Source: Cloeon dipterum (taxonomy: Eukaryota; Arthropoda; Insecta; Ephemeroptera; Baetidae). Taken from it: 64,000 nucleotides of DNA. A program made the translations under genes and the position numbers. The DNA is taken from contig NC_088787.1 of NCBI RefSeq assembly GCF_949628265.1, positions 3,958,501 through 4,022,500 on the forward strand, read 5' to 3'. Below, in pieces: positions 45,391 through 57,167 of this stretch (position 1 is its first letter; each line of letters begins with the position of its first letter). Below the pieces are notes generated by a model. That model saw only the letters and a program-made list of their open reading frames with translations. It searched no databases and had not been told where the DNA came from.

Positions 45391-45525
45391 GATTAAGCAG
45401 CTTATGCAACCCGCAACAAAGGTGGCACGCGACCAGAGTGACGTCAGCGGCAATGAATGGCCTGGAGGAGGAAGAAGGCCGACAGCGCCACCTATGAATG
45501 AACGAATGAATGACACTCTCAGTCA
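45391..45525 (+). repeat. Recurrent TGACGTCA-containing element, copy 6
   Basis: AAGCAGCTTATGCAACCCGC, AAAGGTGGCACGCGACCAGAG, TGACGTCA, GGAGGAGGAAG, GGCCGACAGCGCCACC, then ATGAATGAACGAATGAATGA and TCAGTCAGAAAGAGG. It follows the BTB gene instead of a zinc-finger gene, and the downstream stretch to about 45600 matches 60540-60620. Confidence 0.78.
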
Positions 45526-46407
45526 GAAAGAGGCGAATGGTTGTGAGTGAAAGGATTGCACATAAATTTGAAATTAAATTGTTTGTGACTCGCCGCCTGA
45601 CTCAAGCACATTTGAAAATCTATTATCCGCAATATTTTTTAAGAAGATGTATTCAGAAAATTATCTAAAAAAAAATATGTAGCATCAACATTTTAAGTTT
45701 CATGCTATAAATCGCTTGATAATTTGCAGCCCCAAAGTGGCTAAAATGCAAATATTATATAGTTAAGTTGATCAGAAATAAATTCCTTTTACCAATCCAT
45801 TTGATTAGTTAACGAAAAATCATTGTGGTTGATTGAAAATTAGATTTAAAGATTACTAAAGAGTTTGTTTAATTAAAAATGTTACCACACCGTAAATTGA
45901 AAACAAGGCTATTTAAACAGAAATTGAATTTTAACTATTCATGGCTCATTGGTTTATCACAAAAGTGTCCACAAATATAATGCAGCAAAAAGGAAGACTT
46001 CCTTAGAAGTGAAATTTGCTGTACTTAGAGGATCGCATTTTTAATTAATTAATTACGATGGCACGCGTCGTGACATATTAAAGTAGTTTCTCGACGCGCC
46101 ATTCTGTTTCAAATGGAGAAATGATGGCACTATTGCCTTCACCGTCGCTTATCAGGAGCTTAAAAATATCAACTAAACAAACGAATTGTTAAGCCAGGAT
46201 TATCAATTTGAGGTAACAAATCCAAAAGAACAATATTTGTCATAAATTATAAATTTTAATCTTTATACAATTATTTTACAATTGATTGATTTGTTTAAGT
46301 TTCTTCCAGAAAATCCTCCTCCTTTTCGTTTACCCTATAATCCACCTGACGACCTGACTAACAGCAGCTGTTCTCAGGTCTCATTCGCGCCATTTCGAGT
46401 CACCGTG
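45526..46407 (+). promoter_or_regulatory. 5' flank of zinc-finger copy 6
   Basis: Segments shared with 33.6-33.96 kb and, inverted, with 7.4-8.0 kb. It includes the CTCGACGCGCCATTCTGTTTC block at about 46091-46110, the AACAAATCCAAAAGAACAAT stretch, CTCCTTTTCGTTTACCCTA near 46320 and the CATTCGCGCCATTTCGAG leader. This is the best-preserved example of the family 5' region and was used as the reference for the relics at 1.3-1.8 kb. Confidence 0.55.
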
Positions 46408-48312
46408 ATGCCGCTGGTGAAGCCGCTCTGCCGCGTTTGCGAGCGTCCGACGGCGGACGGCGCTGTCCAGGCTGTCCAATTGGACAAGGAGAAGTTGCAG
46501 ACTTGGTTACTGAACGTCTGTGGCCATGAAATGGCAGAAGAAATCGAGGATGAAGATCTGATTTGCAATTTCTGCATCTGGCATGCCGAGTGAGCAGCAG
46601 CGGGATTATATTTTACGATTTTAATTACGTATTTTTTATTTCAAGGTTCCTATCCAGAGATGTTCGCGAGTTTGAAGGTTTGGCTTGGTGGCACCCAAAT
46701 TTGGTTTATTTGAACGATGTGGCGAAAGAGCTGAGAAGGAAATATTTAGGTAAATGATGTTGACAATTTTGTATGGCTGTTAAAGAGGCAGAGATTGGTA
46801 AAGGTATGGATTGGGATGTACAAAATAGACAATTGCATGATTCAAAACATAATTGTAAATTAATGTGATTAAAATAAAAAAATCTGCGTACTAACAAAAA
46901 AAATTTATAACTTTATGACTGGTGGAAACATATTTTACGGTTATGCTGCATAGTTGAATCCACTCTGAAAATCTCTACCTAGCTCCAAAATTTAAGAATG
47001 AATTTAATAAGATATTCAACTATATGCTAATATCATAATTTGATTTGGATTAATTACAGATGGAAAGGCAGAGCAGTGCTGGGTGCAGCTGGAGGAGATT
47101 GAGTTGCCGAAAATTGAGACGGAAGAACATGGAGAGCACGTGGCAAAGACTGATGGTGGAAAGAGCGGGAGGAAATGTTTTTACTGTGGACTAGTTCCAG
47201 CGGTCGCAAACTTTAGTCGACACGTGAGAAATAAACACGAAAATGCCATCAGGTGTGACTATCAGAAATGTGCCACATATTTCCACACTGTCGAGGAAAA
47301 GGACAAACACACCAAGGAAGTGCATGAGAAATCCCAAGCAAAGAAATTCATCAAGTGCAATTTTTGCGACAAAGAGTTTCGGAGGTCCGATTTAATCAGA
47401 GAGCATATTCGTCGTGTTCATGCCGAGTTTCGCGTCAGATGCAAATTCTTTGGTTGCCTCTGTTACTTCAAATCTGAGCATAAACTGAAGGACCACTTTG
47501 ATGCTGTTCACAACGAAGAAGACGAAGCAAAAGTTTATAATTGCCACCACTGCGCGTTCAAATCTAAATTGAAAGGGAAATTGTCGAACCACGTTTCTCG
47601 TTTGCATTTGCCAAAGAATGTCAAGTGTGAAAAATGCCACAAAATGTTTTCTACCAAGCAGCACGTAGCAGAACATGAAAGACAGAATCACACGGTTCGA
47701 GTGTGCTCAATTTGCAATTCAGATGTTATTGTTGGAAGCATGGCGAGCTACCATTTGAAAAGGAAGAACTGCAAGCGCTGCAAGAATGAATTTGAATGCT
47801 CAGGTTTGTATAAATCTCATTTGAAGACATGCAAACAAACTCTTTTCAAATGTCAAAAATGCCAAAAGACTTTCCAATATCCATTTCAACTGAAATACCA
47901 CTTGGAAATGAAACACAGAAACAATTTGTGGCTCGGTTTGCAGTACAAAAATCTTGGCTTCAAGTGCGAGCCGTGCAAAAGGTACTACAAAAGTGAAAAA
48001 CTACTGAAAGTCCACTTGAATCACACTCACGAGAGACTAAATCTGAAGCACTGTGCTCACTGTCCCAAAAGCTTCCCTGATTTTGCACATTTGAAAAACC
48101 ACTTGGCTGAGAAACACAATTTGATTGAAGGCAAATTCGAATGCGGTGAGTGCCAGAAGAAGTTTGTTTCTCCGTATTTTCTGGCTTCACACAAAAGAAA
48201 TTCACATTTGCAAAGCAGAAAACTGAAATCATGTAAGGTGTGTGAAAAATCAATGGGTGAAAGGTGGTTGAAAACCCATTTATTTACGATCCATGGCATT
48301 AACAGTCCGTAA
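46408..48312 (+). CDS. ZAD-C2H2 zinc-finger protein, copy 6
   Basis: Exons 46408-46589, 46646-46749 and 47060-48312, 512 aa, the longest of the family. The extra codons come from two places: finger 1 reads CFYCGLVPAVANFSRH, two residues longer than the usual shortened form, and finger 7 reads VGSMASYHLKRKNC with one extra residue. Exon 2 has WWHPNLVYLNDVAKEL in place of WWPxDLxYLDD. Intron 2 is short (310 nt) and lacks the repeats seen in copies 3, 4, 7 and 9, so it may be nearest to an unexpanded form. All Cys and His ligands of the C-terminal fingers are present. No lesions seen. Confidence 0.88.
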
Positions 48313-48710
48313 TTGATATTATTTTGTGTGCTTTTACTTTGTTTTATCATCTAGAAAATCAGTTTGTTTACAAAATTAAATAGACGTAATATGTCGGATC
48401 AAATTTCTTGCAACGTTGTGTAATTTTTCCTATTTCTTTTAAATTCAATGACTTTAAGCATAATTTCTGCGATTTATGTAATTTGAATATTCTAATAAAT
48501 AATGTAAAATACTATGAATTAATTTATTTTTATTTCTTCACAATGAATTGAATATTTAACAATAAATAGAGACACCTGTAGAAACAGCGGAACCATATTT
48601 GAATGAGTGATACTCACAAATAAATCTTAATATATTGAATCATTAAATTTTCAATCCAATTAAAGTAGCTCCAGTTGTCTCATTGATTTTGTCACTCGTC
48701 TTTTGCCGCC
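48313..48710. other. 3' UTR of copy 6 and intergenic DNA
   Basis: ATTCTAATAAATAATG at about 48488 supplies the poly(A) signal. AT-rich, no gene. Confidence 0.5.
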
Positions 48711-48711
48711 T

Positions 48712-48832
48712 TCAGATCGAGCAGCTTATGCAACCCGCAACTAAAGTGGCACGCGACTTGAGTGACGTCAGAGGCAATGAATGGAGGAGGGGGAAGGGCG
48801 ACAGCGCCACCAATGAATGAATGAATTAGATT
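48712..48832 (+). repeat. Recurrent TGACGTCA-containing element, copy 7
   Basis: CAGATCGAGCAGCTTATGCA, CCGCAACTAAAGTGGCACGC, GACTTGAG, TGACGTCA, GGAGGAGGGGGAAGG, CGACAGCGCCACCAATGAAT. It is 400 nt past the stop of copy 6. Confidence 0.78.
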
Positions 48833-48844
48833 CCCAGTGAGAAA

Positions 48845-48990
48845 TAGGGACGCGAACTGGAAAGATTCAAATGCACCAAACGTGAAAAGCACCTGAAAAT
48901 TAGAGCCCGAATTCGCAAATCGCGTGAGGGGTGCTGAAAATCAATTACTGGCTCTTGTTTGTCTAGATATTCACGGCATTGACAAAACAT
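48845..48990 (+). pseudogene. Relic of a zinc-finger gene 3' end
   Basis: GAACTGGAAAGATTCAAATGC, CGCGTGAGGGGTGCTGAAAATC and GATATTCACGGCATTGACAAA correspond to the start of finger 12 (RKFEC), the KVCGKS stretch and the final IHGID of the family. Frame breaks and lost ligands make it non-functional. It sits directly after the recurrent element, as at 37.36, 53.26 and 63.93 kb. Confidence 0.55.
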
Positions 48991-49980
48991 GTAGCTGTGC
49001 ACTGATTTTTCAAGATACCAAAAAAATACAACTCAATAATATGCTAGTTTGGTTGCATAAAATTGGAATTAAGAGTAAAAATCTTTGATGATATTGCAAG
49101 TCTCGTGTAAATACATGGAAGTGGCTTAAAGTTAGAGATATCTGCGATTTGTATTTAAATATAAATTAACTGTCCAAAAACAAAATATAAATTTCATTTC
49201 AATCCCATTGTCCTTAAATTTCTCCAAACAAAATGGAAGTAGAGAGCTGGAACGAGATTCAGGCGCTTTAGCAAAAGCACGTTGGCTCGCATTTTCAAAG
49301 CATTTCTACGAGTAGAAGAGAAAATCAGACATTTCCCACGTTCTGTTAAAAAAAGTCGAATTATTTTCAATGTTGAGTAGGTTTTGGTTACTCATGTATA
49401 GCCCTAGATATAAGTCGAACTATCGCGAACATTGGCTCCCAAGTCAGGGAGTTAATTTTTGTAGGGTCCAGGTTTTGAGAGATATATTAGCTTTTCTGAG
49501 AGATTTATTACAGGCTGCCCAGTGCCAGAGATGCCAAAAGAGTGTTTGATCCAGTGACGCGAAATGCTCTAAAATCATAATTGGATGGTTTTCGCACTTT
49601 TAAAAAAGATTCAGGGACAAAATAAGATCTCAAATTTGTGACCTTTCACAATGAAAGCACCGCCAAAAGCTCTTTTTACTTCTCTTTGGGTTGACCAGCC
49701 TCGTTTTAATCAAATCCAGTCAAGCATCCATTTTTAATTTCATCAAGAAATGGAGTAAGTACAGAATTGTGTGGATAACCCTAAACTAAGCCAAATATTA
49801 TCAAAACGTTGCCCAAAATATCGGCAAAGAGACAAATGTTTCTTGCAGGAGGAGATAGGAGATCGAATTTACGAGTTGAATTACTTGCATGAATAATAAA
49901 TTCAAGAAATTTCTTGGAGACTGACTAAAAATATACTTCGTGAGAATCGTGAGAAAAGCAATCGGTGCAGTTTGCAGCAA
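48991..49980. other. Intergenic region, no gene seen
   Basis: About 1 kb of AT-rich DNA with no long frame, no splice-linked exons and no sequence shared with other units that I could find. One mildly GC-richer patch is at 49240-49320. Confidence 0.4.
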
Positions 49981-49981
49981 A

Positions 49982-50120
49982 TATCGAGCAGCTTATGCAA
50001 CCCGCAACAAAAGTTGCAGGAGACTCGAGTTACGTCAGCTGCAACGAATGGCTTGGCGGAGGGGGAGGAGGGAGAAAGCCGACAGCGCCACCAATGAATG
50101 GGTGAATGAATGACATTCTC
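49982..50120 (+). repeat. Recurrent element, copy 8 (TTACGTCA variant)
   Basis: CGAGCAGCTTATGCAACCCG, AACAAAAGTTGCAGGAGACTC, GAGTTACGTCA (one base off the palindrome), GGAGGGGGAGGAGG and GCCGACAGCGCCACCAATGA, then TCAGTCAGACAG. It lies about 315 nt before copy 7's start codon, the shortest such distance, and it is not the 3' partner of an intact gene. Confidence 0.75.
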
Positions 50121-50435
50121 ATTGTCAGTCAGACAGTTAGAAAAAGGAGACTGTTTGTGAAAGGAAAGATTCAACACCTTTTTTCAATAAAAATTTATGT
50201 TGGCCAACCAATGAACAAGACAAACCAATCTTTTTTTACCAAAATATCTATTTGGAGTAAGAAATAAAAAAAAATTTTGCTATAGAATTAGGAATGTTAT
50301 TCTTATTAATCGATTGCCTTTGCTAAAGTATCATCCGGTCATTCCTTCTCCTTTTTGTGTACCCTGTAATCCACCTGACGGACCTGACTAACTGCAGCTG
50401 TTCAGGTCTCATTCGCGCCATTTCGAGCTGCCGTG
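50121..50435 (+). promoter_or_regulatory. 5' leader of zinc-finger copy 7
   Basis: Carries CATTCCTTCTCCTTTTTGTG, ACCCTGTAATCCACCTGACG, ACTGCAGCTGTTCAGGTCTC and TTCGCGCCATTTCGAGC just before the ATG. The upstream GACGCGCCATT block present in other copies is missing, so the flank is truncated at the junction with the recurrent element. Confidence 0.5.
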
Positions 50436-52543
50436 ATGCCGCTGGTGAAGCCGCTCTGCCGCGTTTGCGAGCGTCCGACGGCGGACGGCGCTGTCCAGGC
50501 TGTCCAATTGGACAAGGAGCAGCTGCAAACTTGGCTTCTAAATGTCTGCGACTATGAATTCGCAGAGGAAATCGAGGATGAAGATCTGATTTGCAATTTC
50601 TGCATCTGGCACGCAGAGTGAGCAGCAGCGTGATTTTAGTTTTCGATTTTAATTACATGATTTTTTATTTCAAGGTTTCTATCCAGAGGTGTTCGCGAGT
50701 TTGAAGCTTTGGCTTGGTGGCCGCTGGATCTCGTATATTTGGATGACGTGACAAAGGAGCTGCGGAGGAATTATCTAGGTAGATGAGCTTCAAAATTTAT
50801 TTTAGAAAAATATAAGTGAGCTATAGTACAAATGGAGCTAGAGATGTATTCAGAAATAGGATTTAAATGAGCAATAAAAAGTAATTATTTTACGGCTCAA
50901 GAAATAACATAACCTAATTCAATCGTTTTTCACGAATAATTCATCTAATTTGGGCCCTTAAGGTATGAGAGAGAAATAGCAATAATTAAATACAAGAGAC
51001 GAGCGATCGTGCGTTTAGCCGCCGCGCCAACGAGCTCTGATTGGAGTCTCAGGATCCAGATCTGCGAGCTGGTAGATAAGCAGTCGGAAAGGGCACTAAT
51101 ATTTTTCACGTCTAAAAATCTGACTACATTAAATTTATAACTTCATTATATGGGGTATAAATTATGGATTTACCGCAGTTAACGGTATATATCCCACATT
51201 GAAATCTAAAAATTAGCTCAAAATATTTTAGGTGCTTTCTATTCTTATTCATTTAATTTTTAATTATTTCGGAATTTTGGTTGGATTTATTGTTACAGAA
51301 GGAAAAGCAGAGCAATGCTGGGTGCAACTGGAGAAGATTGAGTTGCCGAGAATTGAGACGGAAGAAAATGGAGTGAACGAGACAAGGACTGATGGTGGAA
51401 AGAGCGGGAGGAAATGTTTCTACTGTGGAAAAATGGTCGCAAACATTAGTGGTCACCTGAGAAATAAACACGAGAATGCCATCAGGTGTGAATATCAGAA
51501 CTGTGCCACATTTTTCCACACTGTCGAGGAAAAGGAGAAACACACCAAGGAAGTGCATGAAAAATGCAAAGCAAAGAAATTGATCAAATGCAGTTTTTGC
51601 GAGAACGAGTTTCAGAGGTCCAGTGTCATCAGAAGGCATATTCGTCGAGTCCATGCTGAGTTTCCTGTCAAATGTAATTTCTTTGGTTGCCTCTGTTATT
51701 TCAAATCTGAACCAGAAATGATGGCCCACTTTGAAGCTGTTCACAAGGAAGAAGACAAAGCAAAAGTCTACAGATGCCACCATTGCCAATACAAATCAAA
51801 ATTGAAAGGGGATTTGTCGTTTCACGTTTCTCGTTTGCATTTGCCAAAGACAATCAAGTGTGACAAATGCCACAAAATGTTTTCAACGAAGCAGCATCTG
51901 GCAGATCATGTAAGAAAAAATCACAAATCTCGGGTGTGCTCAATTTGCAACTCAAATGTTGCTGTTGGGAATATGAGTCACCATTTGAAAAGAATGAACT
52001 GCAAGCGCTGCAAGAATGAATTTGAATGCTCAGGTTTGTACCAATTGCACTTGAGCACATGCAAAACAACTCTCTTCAAATGTGACAAGTGCCCAAAGGC
52101 TTTTAAAATACTTTCCTTGTTGGATTACCACGTGAAGAGGGAACACAGAAACAAGTCTTGGCGTGGTTTGCAGCACAAAAAAATTGGGATTCAAGTGCGA
52201 GCCTTGCAAAAGGTACTACAAAAGTGAAAAACTGCTGAGAGTCCACTTGAATCGCATACACAAGTGACTGAATTTGAAGCACTGCGCGCATTGTCCCAAA
52301 AGCTTCACTGATTTTGTAAACTTGAAAAACCATTTGGCTGTTGAACACAATTTGATTGAACGCAAATTCGAATGCGGCGAGTGCCAGAAGAAGTTTGTTT
52401 CTTTATATTTTCTGGCTTCACACAAAAAATATGCCCATTTGCAGGGGAAAAAATTGAAATCGTGTAAGGTGTGTGGAAAATGAATTGGAGAAAATTCGAT
52501 GAAAACCCATTTATTAACGATCCACGACATTAGCAGTCCTTAA
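50436..52543 (+). pseudogene. ZAD-C2H2 zinc-finger copy 7, frameshift and two stops
   Basis: Exons by homology: 50436-50617, 50675-50778 and 51299-52543. The ZAD exons are intact (ligands C8, C11, C53 and C56; WWPLDLVYLDDVTKEL). In exon 3 an extra G in TTGGG at 52186-52188 shifts the frame after the ninth finger, and the shifted frame ends at about 52227. Beyond it, in the ancestral frame, there are two more stops: TGA at 52265-52267 (AGA in sisters) and TGA at 52481-52483 (TCA in sisters). A truncated protein of about 405 aa with eight or nine fingers could still be made. Three independent lesions make loss of function the simplest reading. Its 3' half and flank resemble copy 10. Confidence 0.88.
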
Positions 52544-53094
52544 AAAATGTCTGCTTAATTATATATGTTAAAATACGGTTATAGAGTTGTTTCGGAGGAC
52601 GTTTAAATAATAATTGTGTGCCCTTTGGCTCTTTTCTCGTTTTTCCCATCTCTTTAATTATTTTGACGTGGACTTTGGATGTACGAAGAAATTTGTCTAC
52701 CCTATTTACCTATCCTATTCCTATTTTTATACTTAACCTGTAAATCTAATCGTTAATTCTGCAAATTTTGTAAATTTACTTTCCAGTAAATCGTGGTGAA
52801 TGGAAAATATGAAATGTTTAATTTTTTGATCAAAAAACTCCTAATATTCGATAAAATAAACGTTATACATTAATAGCACTAGTTTGTTTCATCTCCTGTC
52901 AAACGGTACCGCACGAATCTTAGAATTGACAATTTTTGATTTGATTTAAGTACTTTTGAAAATGAGTATTTCTTTATTTTCTCCAAAAATGTCTCCTTGG
53001 ACTTACATAAACGAATTAACAAACCTTGAAGCGGACTGGAGAAAAGATTTACAGGCTATCTAAATATAATTAACCTTTTGAAGCCAAAAGAATC
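52544..53094 (+). repeat. 3' flank of copy 7, duplicated at 63.20-63.77 kb
   Basis: GTTAAAATACGGTTATAGAG, TTTGTCTACCCTATTTACCT, CAAACGGTACCGCACGAATC and CTCCTTGGACTTACATAAAC recur in the same order after copy 10 with few differences. The usual CAATAAATCGTGG is CAGTAAATCGTGG here and after copy 10, so the poly(A) hexamer is altered in both. Confidence 0.7.
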
Positions 53095-53245
53095 ATTATC
53101 GGTGCAGATTGCCGCTTTCAGATTGTAGAGCTTATGCAACCCGCATCTAAAGTGGCACGCGACTCGATCAAGTGACGTCAGTGGCAATGAATGGAAGAAG
53201 GGGAAAGGAAGAAGGCCGACAGCGCCACCAATGAATGAATGACAT
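53095..53245 (+). repeat. Recurrent TGACGTCA-containing element, copy 9
   Basis: GTGCAGATTGCCGCTTTCAG, AGAGCTTATGCAACCCGCAT, AAAGTGGCACGCGACTCGAT, TGACGTCA, GGCCGACAGCGCCACCAATG. A four-base insertion (ATCA) lies just before the palindrome. It is 555 nt past the end of copy 7. Confidence 0.78.
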
Positions 53246-53261
53246 TTCAAATCAGAATAAG

Positions 53262-53445
53262 GGAAAAGTTCTGAAAAAACTGCGCAGATTCAAATGTGAG
53301 GAATGCGGAGAGATGTTTTTCCTTGTCTTCCTCGCATGCCATAAACGTAGAACACAGCTAACAATAAGAAACTGAAATCGGAAGTAACGCGAGGTGTGCA
53401 GTAAATCAATTTTTTGCTCTTGTTTGTTAGATTTTAACGGCATTT
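53262..53445 (+). pseudogene. Relic of zinc-finger 3' end, best preserved
   Basis: Starting near 53274 the frame reads LRRFKCEECGEMFFLVFLACHKRRT, clearly finger 12 of the family (RKFECGECQKKFVSS.FLASHKR) with the second His lost. A stop follows soon after. AACGCGAGGTGTGCAGTAAATC matches the KVCGKS stretch, and GATTTTAACGGCATT matches the final IHGI. There are no upstream fingers, and the recurrent element abuts it directly. It establishes what the less clear relics at 37.36, 48.85 and 63.93 kb are. Confidence 0.7.
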
Positions 53446-54495
53446 TCAATAGGGATTCACTATTTTTTGAGACACAAAAAACAACTTAAAAATGTGTCAA
53501 TTTTGTTGCTTAAAGTTTATTTAGGACTAAAAATGCTATGCTGATTGCTATGCTCTAAATATGGTGGTGGCTCGAAGCAAGAAAGATCTGCGATTTATAT
53601 TTAAATAAAAAATCATCTCTTTCAAAGAGGCAAAAATATTTTAATTATTTCGTTTCAATCCCATTCTCCATAAATGGTTTCAAACAGTAAAAGTGGAGGT
53701 CAGTAAATGTTAACCCTCCATTTTAATTTGTTCCAATAATCCTTGCCCTGAGAATAGTTTAGTATCTCGGCGTCGATTTGAGGCTAGGACTGAGGGTGGC
53801 TTTGGGTTGTTGGGCGTGTAAGGCTAGAGGATACACATTTTAAACCACTAATTGTAAGCCACGAGAGCAGAATGGACCACCGAAGGAGCAGGTTGGGCAC
53901 AGGCTGAGCAAGACTCCCTGCGGAAGCAGCGAGAGCAACGGAATGATCGGCGGCCCCATCGCATCATTTAAATTTTCTAATAATTGTTAAAATCACTCCT
54001 TAAAAAAATAAAAAATTGACACTTGCTAGCTATTCTCTCGGTAAGATGATGCTTAGAATTCAAGAAAGGTTGCAATTAAATACCATTTTGTTAATTTTGT
54101 TTCCCTAAATTTAATATAATTACCTTTACGCTTTAAATTTTGCATTTAAAATGACACAACAAGCTTGACATTGCTGTGCGCTATATAGGCTGTCATTTTC
54201 TTGATTTTGTATTTCAATTTGTCTCTAAATTATTATTTTTACTTTGAAGTTCTAGTTGAAATGAAAGACGTTCCGACAATAGTTCTTTGGTTATGCAACT
54301 TGCGCGGCGCTTTTGTCGTGCCGGCTGCGTACATTTTGTCAACAACTCTGGTGATATGAAAGTAAAAGATGCTTGAAAAACACAGCAAATCAATCAGCAA
54401 AAGTTTTTAAATCAAAGCAATTACAAAATAAATTTCGGATTTAATTACAACAACTACATTTTTGAAACCATTGCAACTGAAAGTGTGAAAGTGGA
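53446..54495. other. Intergenic region and 3' UTR of copy 8
   Basis: No gene seen. GC rises at about 53750-53960, with no repeat identified. At the right end, about 54330-54490 corresponds (complement) to the 3' UTR of copy 1 at 4.73-4.9 kb, for example TTTGCTGATTGATTTGCTG-like and ATTTTGTAATTGCTTTG stretches. Confidence 0.4.
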
Positions 54496-56123
54496 TTATT
54501 CTGTATCGTGAACCTTAAGAAGGTGTGTTTCCATGTTACTGATGAGCATTTCTTTGCCGCATAATGTGCATTTTCCACGGGCACGATTCAAATGGGAATA
54601 TTTAACATGCTTTGAAAGATGACCTTTCCAGTTAAATTTCTTCTTACAGAAATCACATTCAAACTTATTCACGATTAAATTGTGCGCCATCGCCAAATGT
54701 TGTTTCAACGATCTGAGATGAGAAAAGCGTTTGGGACAGTGCGCGCATTGCTTCAAATTTGCTGCGAGATGTTTATAATTCAGGTGATTTTTAAAGGTTA
54801 CAGCACTTTTGAAGTAAAATTTGCATGGTCTGCATTTGAAGCCGAGATTTTTGTGTTGCAAACCACGCCAGGAGTTGTTTCTGTGTGATCTTCTCGCATG
54901 GTATTTCAGCTGATGCAGTATTTGGAACGTTTTTGCGCATTTTTCACACTTCAACCGAGTTTCCCTGCAAGCTTCTCTGTGCATTTGATATAACCCAGAG
55001 CAGTCAAATTTGCTTTTGCAGCGTTGGCAATTCTGCTTTTTTAGGTGGTGGCGGAATTTTTGCCAAGTTACTTCTTCATTACATACTGAGCATATTTTGA
55101 ACGAATGTTCTCGATTATCATGAATCTTCAGCAAATTCATCGAAGAAAACGATTTGTTACACTTTTCACACTTGATTGTCTTCGGCAAATGCTTCGCTGT
55201 AATGTGTCTTTCCAAATGCCATTTTTGCTTTGCTCTATACCCACAGTAATTGCATTCGTGGATTTTGGCCTCGTCTTTCTCCTTGTGAGTGGAGTCCAAG
55301 TGGGATTTCATGTCATCTTCAGTTTTGAAATAAATTAGGCAACCAAGGAGAGTGCATTTAACAGCAAATTCAGAGTGAACACGACGAACATGCTTGTGGT
55401 AGTCACTATTGTAAAGGAATTTTTTCTCACAAAAGCAGCACTGAATATATCTTCGTTCATGAAATTTCTTGACGTGCTCAGTTTTTTCCTCAATTGTGTG
55501 AAAATAGGTAGCACAGCTTCGTTTTTCACACCTGATGGCATTTTTGTGCGCGATCTTTACGTGTCTTGTCAAATCTGTACTATAATTGTATGACTTCATG
55601 CAGTACAAACATTTGCTCTTCTTTGGCTCAGTTACTGATGCAGTTTCAGTTTCTTCTTCTTCTTCGCTCTCTGACTCATAAATTTCCTCCAACTGAACCC
55701 AGCCCTGCTCAACCTTTCCATCTTAAAAGCAATATAAATTATATGATTTTTATTAAACGGTATATAGTATTAATCTACCAAGATAATATTTCCGCAACTC
55801 TTTTGCCGCGTCGTCCAAATAATCCAAATCCCGAAGCCACCAAGAATCAGTTCCGAATTCCAAGCTGTGTTTGGCCAGAAACCTTTTTATGAAAATAAAG
55901 TAAATAATGGAACGTTCCACAGGACATTTTAATTGACTCACTCTGCGTGCCAGATGCAAAAGTAGCATATCAGATCTTCATCCTCGATTTCCTCGGCGAA
56001 TTCGTAGCCGCAAATGTTCAAGAACCAAATCTGCAGCTTTTCCTTGTCCACGTGGACAGCCTGGACAGCGCCGTCCGCCGTCGGACGCTCGCACAAAACG
56101 CAGAGTGGCCTCGCGGACGACAT
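54496..56123 (-). CDS. ZAD-C2H2 zinc-finger protein, copy 8 (A/H subfamily)
   Basis: Minus-strand exons 56123-55942, 55882-55779 and 55721-54496, 503 aa. It starts MSSARPLCVLCERP and has an acidic linker (ESESEEEEETE) like copy 1, so the two are closest relatives although they lie 50 kb apart at opposite ends of the window. Finger 1 is full length (CLYCMKSYNYSTDLTRH, x12 spacing). After finger 2 a four-residue deletion (HERRYIQCCFC against HEISTERKIIPCCFC in copy 1) shortens the linker. Exon 2 has WWLRDLDYLDDAAKEL. All zinc ligands of the C-terminal fingers are present. No lesions. Introns are very short (59 and 57 nt), in contrast to the long intron 2 of the other subfamily. Confidence 0.88.
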
Positions 56124-57167
56124 TTCCGAGCGAGAACCTTTGAAGCAATGAATTGTAAAGAGAAGAAGAAAGGTCGTTGAACTGATCGAAAAATCCGAAA
56201 AATGCGCATTCTAATTTCGAGGAATGTTGAATATTTTTCCCTAAAATCTTAAACATGCAAGGTGTATTTGAGTTGTGCTGGGGAAATGAATCTTGACAAA
56301 CTCAAGGAAACATTTTTCACCCTGGTAAAATCTTGATTAAAAACCTCAATGTCTATAAAAACAATGTAATAAATTATTTTACTTAAATTTTTGGGATGTA
56401 TCTTGTCGAATTGGAAATTGCGATACGGGGTCGAGCAAGAACACAAACTCCTGTGTTAAAAATATTAAATTATTTATTCAATATTTTATTTAACGTTGGT
56501 CGGCTTATTTCACATTGAAAAATTAATAATGCATCGATCATTAGACGGGGAGGCAGCGATCGTGATTTTAAATGCACCGTTGTCTATTAAACTTTAAGCT
56601 AAATATGTAGCAGTAGGAATCTATCCAGAAGAACGAGAAGAACAGTCTTTTCTCATAAAGACTGATGCATATCTTTTGATAATTTACCTCAATTGCTTGT
56701 TCATTAGTTTTAATAATTGCGAATGTTTCCAGCCATTGATTTATAGTTCTGATGGAGCTAATCAAGGTCATTTAATTGAGATTTTGCGACTTGGGAGAAA
56801 ATTAACCAATGGCAACCGTGGTGATAATTCAGTTCGCCGACGTTCCAAAGGGAGTGAAGAGAGAGTACAATTATTATTGCTTTTTAAACTTGCCGCTCTA
56901 TTTCTACTTAGGAGATTGATCAGGAGTTCAAAATTAACTCAATTGTAAAACTTTAATTTCAAAATGTAGACTTTTTGTTAATTGAAAATAAATATAAAAT
57001 GTTAATAAACAAATGCTTCAATGTTTAATTTTTCCCTTTCAAATCGATAGATTTGCTAAAGTTTCTTCTGGTGATTCCCTCTCCTTTTCGTTTACCCTGT
57101 AATCCACCTGACTACCCTGTCAAACCGCAGCTGTTCGATCTCATTCGCGCCATTTCGAATTGCCGTG
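56124..57167. promoter_or_regulatory. Divergent upstream region of copies 8 (-) and 9 (+)
   Basis: The first 100 bases match, in complement, the leader of copy 1 (CGCTCGGAAATG..AAGAAGAAGG). From about 56430 the + strand parallels the upstream region of copy 3 (29.6-30.3 kb): TGTGTTAAAAATATTAAA, ATGCACCGTTGTCTATT, AATCTATCCAGAAGAAC and CTTGCCGCTC. It ends in CTCCTTTTCGTTTACCCTGT and CATTCGCGCCATTTCGAATTG before the ATG at 57168. Frames such as 56676-56948 lie in this duplicated non-coding DNA. Confidence 0.5.
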
